From: Gonium pectorale
Lineage: Eukaryota > Chlorophyta > Chlorophyceae > Chlamydomonadales > Volvocaceae
Direction: 5' to 3'
DNA: 64,000 nt
NCBI GenBank assembly: GCA_001584585.1
Contig: LSYV01000097.1
Coordinates: forward strand, 178,507 to 242,506
A program made the position numbers and the translations under genes. The notes beneath the pieces were generated by a model that saw only the letters and a program-made list of their open reading frames with translations, did not search any database and had not been told where the DNA came from. Numbering within the stretch: the stretch's first letter is position 1; the number at the start of each line of letters is the position of its first letter. Below are positions 57,501 to 64,000 of this stretch, piece after piece.

Positions 57501-60500
57501 TTTTCTAGCGCATACACAACGCACTTGTCGGCAACCCGAGTCGTGTGCCGGGCCCTATAAGCCGTCTTCACGCTCCGTATGGATGCAGGCCGAGGAGGCG
57601 AAGGCCAAGGAGGAGGCCGCCAAGGTGGCGACTATCAAGCAAGAGTGCGAGAACGACCTCGAGCAGGCCATGCCGGCTTACAACGCCGCCATTAAGGTAC
57701 AAATCATGTGGCCAGCCCAGAACCGCCGGGCTTCACAAGGATTAAGGGATCGTCCTGACCGCATCCTGACTCGGTCCCAAAGCTGCCCATTCATGCGCGA
57801 ACTCTTCTAGACACCGTTAACACTTGCCTAGCGAGGGGCGCGGATGTGGTGTTCAGAAGCATTCGAGCATGTGTGGCTTCTGACTAGCCGCAGGATGGAC
57901 TGAGCCAGGAGGGGAACGTTGAAGCCACTGTAATGATAGAGTAGCAACACTCATTGTGTACGCTTCTTTTCCCTTGGCGCCTCTGCCCACTGCCCTTGCG
58001 CCCCTTCATTCCGTTTTTGTGGCCGCTTATTTGCGATCGCGTGCACCCTGCCTCACCTGCCCGCAGGCGCTCAACACGCTGACCAAGAATGACATCAGCG
58101 AGATGAAGGGCATGAAATCGCCGCCAATGCCGATACGGCTGGTCATGCAGGCGGTGTGCCTGCTCAAGGGACTGCAGGCCACCAAGATGAAGGACACCAA
58201 CACGGGCAAGTTCGTGATGGACTGGTGGGAGACGTCCAAGCGCATGCTCAGCGACATGGGCTTCCTTGACAGCCTCGTGAGCTTTGACAAGGTGAGGCAG
58301 AAACGCTATCAAGGTACCGTAACATTCCAGTCATACGTCCTCCCGCATCGCCCATATGCAGCCCCAGCCATCATGGTACTCCACGTCTAGATTTGTAGAA
58401 CTTCATACATCACTGCATGAAAGTGCATGTATGATGAACCATTCCTTTCACCCGGTCCATTACAGGACAATATCCCCGTTGAGGTCATCCAGGCGCTGCA
58501 GCCGCTCCTATCGCACCCGGATTTCCAGCCGTCAAAGATTAAGAAGGTTTCCCAGGCCGCCTTTGGCCTGTGCAGCTGGGTTCGTGCCATGGACACATAC
58601 GACCGGGTCGCCAAAATTGTGGCACCCAAGCGGAAGGCCTTGCAGGTGGGCTCCTTCTTTCTCTGCAGATCTCTCTTTTTCAACCCCATGAATGTGTTCC
58701 GATTAGGACTGACTAGACTGACCGCATGGGGATGCGGATGACTCGTATGGCAGCGCTCCGCTCGTACGTCCCTGGGATAGGACATGCAAGGTAATGTCTT
58801 TGCTCAAATTTCACATGTTGATCATGCAGGAAGCGCAAGAGAAGCTGGCGGTTGTGACGGCGGACCTGGCGAAGAAGCAGCAGGCGCTCAAGGCAGTGGC
58901 AGATCGTTTGGCAGGGCTTCAGGCGCAGCTGGAGGCCGCCAAGCAGCGAAAGTCCGAACTGGAGGCTGACGTGGCGCTGTGCGAGGAGAAGCTTGATCGC
59001 GCCACCAAGCTGATGGCGGGGCTGGGAGGCGAGAAGGCCCGCTGGAGTAATAAGGTCGAGGAGCTGGGCCAGCAGTACGTCCGTCTTGTGGGTGAGTGCT
59101 ATTCATTTAAGCGCGTACGGTAATTGTCACTGTGGGCCTGAAGCAAGCGCTGCTCTGCCATCGTGCTGGGCAATCGATACCGATGTGGCAAAATCAGAAG
59201 CCGTTGCCAAAGGTTTCACCAGCGGTGCTTCTGCCGGTGTGTCCACTTGCAGGTGACATGTTCCTCTCGGCTGGTTTCATCGCCTACCTGGGCGCCTTCA
59301 GTGCGGAGTACCGGGCGCAGGCGGTAGAGGGCTGGCTGGCGCAGTGCGATGCACGTGCTATTCCATGCTCCGAGCATTTCTCTCTTCAAAGCGCGCTGGG
59401 CAGCCCCGTGGCCATGCGCCAGTGGGCCATCTGGGGCCTGCCTAAGGACGACGTCAGCGCCGCTAACGGCATCATCGTGACTGAGAGCTCGCGCTGGCCT
59501 CTCTGCATCGACCCTCAGGTACGAGCCCACAGTGGTCTCTTCGTAGCATGCCCGAGAGCCCCAACTTTTGCATCCAGCAGGATCCCCGTGGATCCATGCC
59601 AGATGTGTATTTCAGCGTTCAGCTAACCTTGCTGCCCCTGTTGCGCAGGGCCAAGCCAACAAATGGATCCGCAACATGGAGGCTTCACGGCATCTGCTCG
59701 TGCTCAAGCCGGCCTCTGATCCGAACTACCTAAGGTCCCTGGCGGCTGCGCTCCCCTTGGGCACGCCTGTCTTGCTGGAGGGCCTTGGAGAGCGACTGGA
59801 TGCTGCCCTGGAGCCAGTGCTTCTAAAGCAGATTTATAAAAGTGTGAGTTTGCCGGACAGCTGACTTCTTACAACGCCGGCTGTAGCCCACGAGACGTTC
59901 ACACTGCCTGGTGCATTCCACGACTCATATGGTACATCCTCAATGCAGGGTGGCATACAGTGCATCAAGCTGGGTGATGAGACGATCGAGTGGGGTCCTG
60001 GCTTCCGCTTGTATCTCTCGACAAAGCTCAGAAACCCGCATTATGCGCCAGAGGTACGAAATGCCGTGTGCCAGACTTCCGTTTCACGTTGTGATGTTGT
60101 TCACGTCGCTGTTTTAACTTGTGCGCTGCCTTACTTGATGTGTGGTGCAAGCTTTCGTCCCACTCACCTGTCATCCAGCATCTGCCTCTCACCGTGCTGT
60201 TGACCCTGTGCCCCAGGTCTGCACACGGGTTGTGTTGCTGAATTTCTGCATTACTCCCACCGGTCTGGAGGACCAGCTTCTCGGCATAGTTGTAGCCAAG
60301 GAGCGGCCCGAGCTTGAAGAGGAAAAGAATAAACTTATCCTCACAGGTGGGTAGGCGATGCCGGTCGGATATTGTTAGGAGAGCCAGTGTTGGACCCATC
60401 GGCAAAAGGGTTGCCCATCCCACATCAGGTGCCGAGAACTCTCGCAAGCTGCTGGAGATCGAGGATCAAATTTTGGCGGTTCTGTCCTCAAACCAAGGCA

Positions 60501-63500
60501 ACATTCTGGACGACGGTGAGGCGGTGCTGGTACTGCAGGCCGCAAAGCAGCTCAGCGACGAGATCGCCTTCCGCCAACAGGATGCCGCCAAGACGGAGCT
60601 GGCCATCGATCGGGTGCGTGAGAGATCCCCTCTAGTACCCTGTTTCGCCTGGACCCAACCTGCATGGTCTTTGCGACCTCCATCCATTCCTACAGCTCAC
60701 GCATACCAGTATGCTCCTTGCCAACTGATGAAGCTTCATTCCCGATGACCCATTACTGGGCTGCCTTCCCTCCATTTTGTCGCCAGGCCCGTACTGCGTA
60801 CCAGCCAATCGCCAAGCACGCGGCTGTACTGTACTTCTGTGTGGCCGAGCTGCTGAACATCGATCCCATGTACGCCTTCTCGCTCAACTACTTCATCCAG
60901 CTCTTCCTACGCTCCGTGGACGACAGTCCGCACAGCACCGTGGTGGCCAGGCGCCTGGCGCTACTGCAGGAGCACTTCACCTTCTTTCTTTATGTTAACG
61001 TCTGCCGGTGGGTGTTGTGCCTGACTCGCCTTGACATGCCTGGGGATATGCAATGAAGACCGCCATCCATTCAACGTGATATGGCGCTTGTATCCTAAGC
61101 TTACTCACTCTGCATGTTCTCTTCGCTGCTCGCAGGGGCCTATTTGAGAAGGACAAACTGGTGTTCGCGTTCTCACTGGCAGCAAACGTACAAGTGGCGG
61201 CGGGCAAGCTGGAACCAGATCTCATGCGCTTCATAGTGACGGGTAAGTGGACCACCTTCTGCACGTGGGCTTTGTCAGCCATGCGTGTCTGGCTTCAAAG
61301 TACCTTTAGTAACATCACCGAGAGCCCCTTGCTTGCACGACGACTTACAACGGATTCGCCGCTGCTTGCAATGTTGCCCTATCAGGCGCCCTCTCCATGG
61401 ACAACCCGCACATCAACCCATCCCCTGGCTGGCTAAGCGACCAGGCGTGGTTGCATGTTTGCGAGCTTGAAACCGTGGCGGAGGTGTTCCGCGGCATGCG
61501 TGATAGCATTATGCACCACAACGCAGAGTGGCGGGCTGTGCACGACAGCAGCAACCCGCATGAGCAGGTAGGACTAGAAAGACGTTTGGGTGCAATTAGA
61601 TGCTTGTACAGTAGGTAAAGCATGCGACTGTAGTGGCTGCCTCTGCTGGATTGTTGGATTCCTCTACAGTGGGCGCCCTTCACTGCTGCTGCTACCTGAT
61701 CCCTTCACAGGTCTTTCCGGGGGGCTTCCAGGAGCGTCTGGACGCCTTCCAACGTCTGCTCGTCCTGCGCTGTCTCACGCCCGACAAACTCGTTCCAGCG
61801 GTAGCAGCCTACGTTGCAGGCAGCATGGGAACACGGTGAGCGTTTTCATGTGAAAGGGTGCTGCATCGGTTCTGGCGTAAGCGCAGGTGCACCTGCAAGC
61901 ACCTGAAGTGCCATCATGTTATTCCTGAATGAAGGCACATGCCCTTCGCAGGTACATTGAGCCCCAGGACTTCAAGCTAAGCTCGATCTTTGCGGACAGC
62001 ACTTGCTCAGTGCCCATCATCTTCGTCCTCTCGCCAGGGTCAGATCCCATGGCGGACCTCCTTGCTTTCGCAGAAGACAAACGTAAAGCGGTGGGTCTCG
62101 TTATGTATTCGACAGTGGGCGCCCTTGCACTGATGTGCCGTGCGGTTGGACTCCGTATTCACAGGTCGAGTCCGTTAGCCTTGGGCAGGGGCAGGGTCCC
62201 ATCGCGGAGCGCCACATCTCTCAGGGCATCAAGGACGGGAGATGGGTCGTCCTTCAGGTAACTTCATGACACCTCCTACCTCTTACACAACAATTACGAC
62301 ACTTCGGCTCAATGGCATTTCTCGTTCATGGCCACGTAAATCTTGCTCCCATGTGGATCTCACTCTGTTCCCCGATTCCGCATACGGAGCTCACATGCCG
62401 CCTGCCCTTCGCCGTTTCATCTACAGAACTGCCACCTCGCCAAGTCGTTCCTGCCTCGCCTGGAGCTGCTCTGCGAACAGCAGCTCACAACGGGGGATGT
62501 CCATCCAGATTTCCGGTTGTGGCTTACGTCCTACCCGTCTGACATCTTCCCGCCATCCATCCTGGAGAATGGGCTCAAGATCACGAACGAGCCGCCAAAG
62601 GGCCTCCGAGCAGGTGCGCAGCAATGCGTGTCGTGCGTCTTACACTTCGCGTACACAAGAGTGACAATGCCGTTGATGTACATCCTGCCCCCGAGATAAC
62701 GAGTTTGTCGCATGCGCAAGTCTGGGATGTTTGGAGGTGAATATCACGTTGTTTTTGAGTGCAGTGCTTGCAGAAGGTCACGACACGAATAAGTTTTTTC
62801 TTGTGCTCGTGAGAATATGATGCGGTTTTGGACTGACACTGACCCTCATAAAGTCGGTGCATTCCTTGCCTCAGTTTACACTCTTCGCAAAAGTGTCATG
62901 CGCTTAGTTGCGCCTTTTGTTTCGAGTTCTGGGCCTTACGGCTAACCAGGACTCGGAAGGGTGATTTATCGCGGGTGGGGAGCCAATCGGCTCGATCGTG
63001 TGGCCTGCATCCCCTCTGTGAGGAGCCTGTAATTCTGTAACAATCTGTTTGCAGGCATGGAGCGCATATACAAGAGCGAGCCCATCGCCGACAAGGCCTT
63101 CTTTGATGGTGCAATCCGTCAGCCGGAGCCGTTCAAAAACTTAGTGTACGCCCTGGCTTTCTTCCACTGCGTGGTGGTAGGCCGAAGGTACGGCGCGTAC
63201 ATCCTAGGAAGCACAAGGAACCTGCTTTGCCATCTGCGGTTCAATGGTGTCTATGCTGTGAACCGTGGGCGCACGTTCTCTTTGCTTGCCTTCAGGAACT
63301 ATGGGCCTGTCGGGTGGAACATCCCGTACGCGTTCAACGAGAACGACCTGCGAATCAGCCTACGACAGTTGCGGCTATTCCTCGACCACTCCGAGTCTCC
63401 GCCGCTGGAAATGCTGCGGTATACGGCCGGTGAATGCAACTACGGGGGCAAGGTGCGTGCCGTGCCATACGTACGAGCATCTCAACCGAGTCCCTCCCGC

Positions 63501-64000
63501 AGTTCGTCTGTAGCTCCACATCGTATTTACTGTAACAAGCAATGTGGCCCACTCCAATCCATCTTGCTCTCGGCCTCGTTCAGGTGACGGACGCCAAGGA
63601 CCGACGCACGCTTATGACGTTGATGGAGGTTTACTACAGGCAGGAAGTGGCCTTCGGGGAAGCCAAGCTTACGCCCAGTGGCTCCTACACCATACCCGAG
63701 ATTGGTAAGGCCTGCTGAAGTATGATACGGTGTAACTGAGAGCCTTACCGCAGTGTGTGCTGGCGCAGGGGACTATCCACACTACCTGACGATGCTGGCA
63801 AAGCTTCCTCTTGGAGAGGCTCCACCGGAGGTCTTTGGGTTGCACACAAACGCGACCATCACCCGTGACCTGGCGGAGACTCGGCAGCTCCTGGATGGCC
63901 TAGCCCTAGTGACGGCCACCCTGACCGCTGCAACAACGGCTCGCGCGGAAGAAGCCAACCCGGCAGATGGTGAGGATGAAAGGGAACACAGTATGACAAC
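39557..64000 (+). CDS. Axonemal dynein heavy chain, probably inner-arm single-headed type (3' end outside window)
   Basis: The heavy chain is the motor of a ciliary dynein arm: six AAA modules in a ring, a coiled-coil stalk with the microtubule-binding tip, a linker and an N-terminal tail. I followed several dozen exons with GT-AG introns, mostly 80-450 bases long. The first exon is 39557-39640 (MGRSEKMKQ), then 39709-39804, 39960-40240 and the long 40416-41518. The linker and tail run to about 49560. Then come AAA1 (APAGPAGTGKTET), AAA2, AAA3 (GPTGTGKS), AAA4 (GVGGAGRES), stalk, AAA5, AAA6 ([13 protein letters not shown]) and the C-terminal domain ([30 protein letters not shown]). The gene is still open at 64000. 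By rough exon addition the AAA1 P-loop lies near residue 1900, late for the family because of a low-complexity N-terminal extension. The AAA2 and C-terminal sequences look most like the DNAH1/3/7/12 inner-arm group; the exact paralogue needs a tree. Confidence 0.96.
40416..41518 (+). other. Dynein N-terminal low-complexity exon
   Basis: A single exon of about 367 residues is rich in Ala, Ser, Pro, Gly and Thr (for example [14 protein letters not shown]). It has no predicted coiled coil until its end, where [12 protein letters not shown] begins the conserved tail. It joins the previous exon in phase (GA|G). It is probably disordered. Confidence 0.8.
46292..46326 (+). repeat. Intronic hairpin in dynein gene
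   Basis: An inverted repeat with arms taata..tacgcccg and cgggcgt.tatta around an eight-base loop (gcttaaga) lies inside the intron from about 46171 to 46405. The core stem is seven perfect pairs, extended by five more after a small bulge. No coding function is implied. Confidence 0.55.
47400..47630 (+). mobile_element. tRNA-derived SINE-like insertion in dynein intron
   Basis: Inside the 391-base intron 47286-47676 is a tRNA-like head. It has an A-box region (TAGTTGGTGAGAG, 47408-47420), an anticodon arm with TGGTTTGTAACCA (TGT, Thr-like, one base short on each side of the loop), and a T arm GTGGG-TTCGGTT-TCCAC, a good B box. It is followed by about 150 bases of unrelated body containing the inverted motif ccctagaggg. 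Opposite-strand translation gives GGNRTHNLL, a pattern produced when B boxes are translated. The acceptor stem is not intact, so it is not a working tRNA gene. Ends and target-site duplication could not be fixed. Confidence 0.6.
49572..50850 (+). other. Dynein AAA1 module (main ATPase)
   Basis: The P-loop [11 protein letters not shown] is split by an intron: the exon ends at 49791 and resumes at 49972. Walker B is CFDEFNRIE (about 50238) and sensor I is [15 protein letters not shown] (about 50510). All catalytic residues are intact, so this should be the principal hydrolysis site. Confidence 0.95.
51278..52178 (+). other. Dynein AAA2 module with altered P-loop
   Basis: The nucleotide-binding segment near 51417 reads [19 protein letters not shown]. 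The glycine that normally precedes the Lys-Thr is a methionine. The Walker B region, KWIILDG joined to [18 protein letters not shown], is standard. AAA2 is normally a non-hydrolysing nucleotide site. Confidence 0.85.
53341..54338 (+). other. Dynein AAA3 module
   Basis: P-loop [15 protein letters not shown] (about 53457) and Walker [16 protein letters not shown] (about 53790) are both intact, consistent with the regulatory ATPase site. The segment ends with FKRCK before the 54339 donor. Confidence 0.92.
55290..56167 (+). other. Dynein AAA4 module
   Basis: P-loop-like [17 protein letters not shown] (about 55396) has Arg in place of the Walker A Lys, as is common in axonemal dyneins. The Walker B-like segment is [12 protein letters not shown] (about 55673), followed by [12 protein letters not shown]. 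Confidence 0.9.
55905..55930 (+). repeat. Short GGCTGGCTGACT tandem repeat in dynein intron
   Basis: Six or so copies of a GGCT/GACT tetranucleotide lie inside the intron that ends at about 56012. It is a simple repeat of no evident function. Confidence 0.6.
56617..59092 (+). other. Dynein stalk and microtubule-binding domain
   Basis: Stalk helix CC1 covers [20 protein letters not shown] to AYNAAIKAL (about 57140-58080). The tip domain ([20 protein letters not shown] to [16 protein letters not shown]) covers about 58080-58610. CC2 ([20 protein letters not shown] onward) covers about 58830-59090. Long heptad-like Leu/Ala/Lys/Glu patterns are visible in both helices. Confidence 0.9.
59253..64000 (+). 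other. Dynein AAA5, AAA6 and C-terminal domain (truncated by window end)
   Basis: AAA5 begins [21 protein letters not shown] (split from the stalk by an intron) and includes [11 protein letters not shown] and [13 protein letters not shown]6 includes [34 protein letters not shown] and [18 protein letters not shown]. The C-terminal domain starts near 63300 and is still open at 64000. Confidence 0.9.

Overview
The window is nuclear DNA of a green alga of the Chlamydomonas/Volvox group (Chlamydomonadales). It is GC-rich, with genes on both strands and split by many short GT-AG introns. Exons are rich in Ala/Gly/Pro and GC3, and candidate TGTAA poly(A) signals follow some genes. The gene set fits a flagellated, photosynthetic eukaryote: axonemal dynein, a cilia-assembly factor, a single algal-type septin, NF-Y, Mediator, GT77 and GH28 wall enzymes, and a plant-type RibD deaminase. 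There are no prokaryotic operons, CRISPR arrays or phage genes.

Layout from left to right: (1) the 3' part of an unrecognised gene (+, to 1670); (2) Mediator subunit MED10 (-, 2895-4039); (3) NF-YC (-, 5489-6992); (4) a GH28 polygalacturonase-like secreted enzyme (+, 7244-10015); (5) CFAP300, a dynein-arm assembly factor (-, 10629-13042), head-to-head with (6) a septin (+, 13784-17388); (7) an AP2-like transcription factor (-, 18399-22420); (8) a GT77-type arabinosyltransferase-like protein (+, 23114-26854); (9) a J-domain protein (-, 28320-30247, first exon not found); (10) a pfkB-family sugar kinase with a hydrophobic N-terminus (+, 31723-34315); (11) a DeSI/PPPDE thiol isopeptidase (-, 35686-36682), head-to-head with (12) the riboflavin-pathway deaminase RibD/PyrD (+, 37023-38066); (13) a very large axonemal dynein heavy chain (+, from 39557 and running off the right edge).

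I rebuilt exon structures by hand from splice sites, reading-frame phase and family similarity. For MED10, NF-YC, GH28, CFAP300, septin, AP2-like, GT77, pfkB, DeSI and RibD the phases close from start to stop. The dynein was followed motif by motif (AAA1 to AAA6, stalk, microtubule-binding domain).

Functionally the window is a mixed housekeeping neighbourhood. CFAP300 and the dynein heavy chain both serve axonemal dynein assembly, but they lie 26 kb apart with unrelated genes between. I see no multi-gene system that looks new. The more unusual items are a tRNA-Thr-derived SINE-like insertion inside a dynein intron, a dynein AAA2 P-loop that has lost its invariant glycine, a GC-AG intron and a five-codon first exon in NF-YC, a pfkB kinase with a membrane-anchor-like N-terminus, and several compact head-to-head gene pairs.
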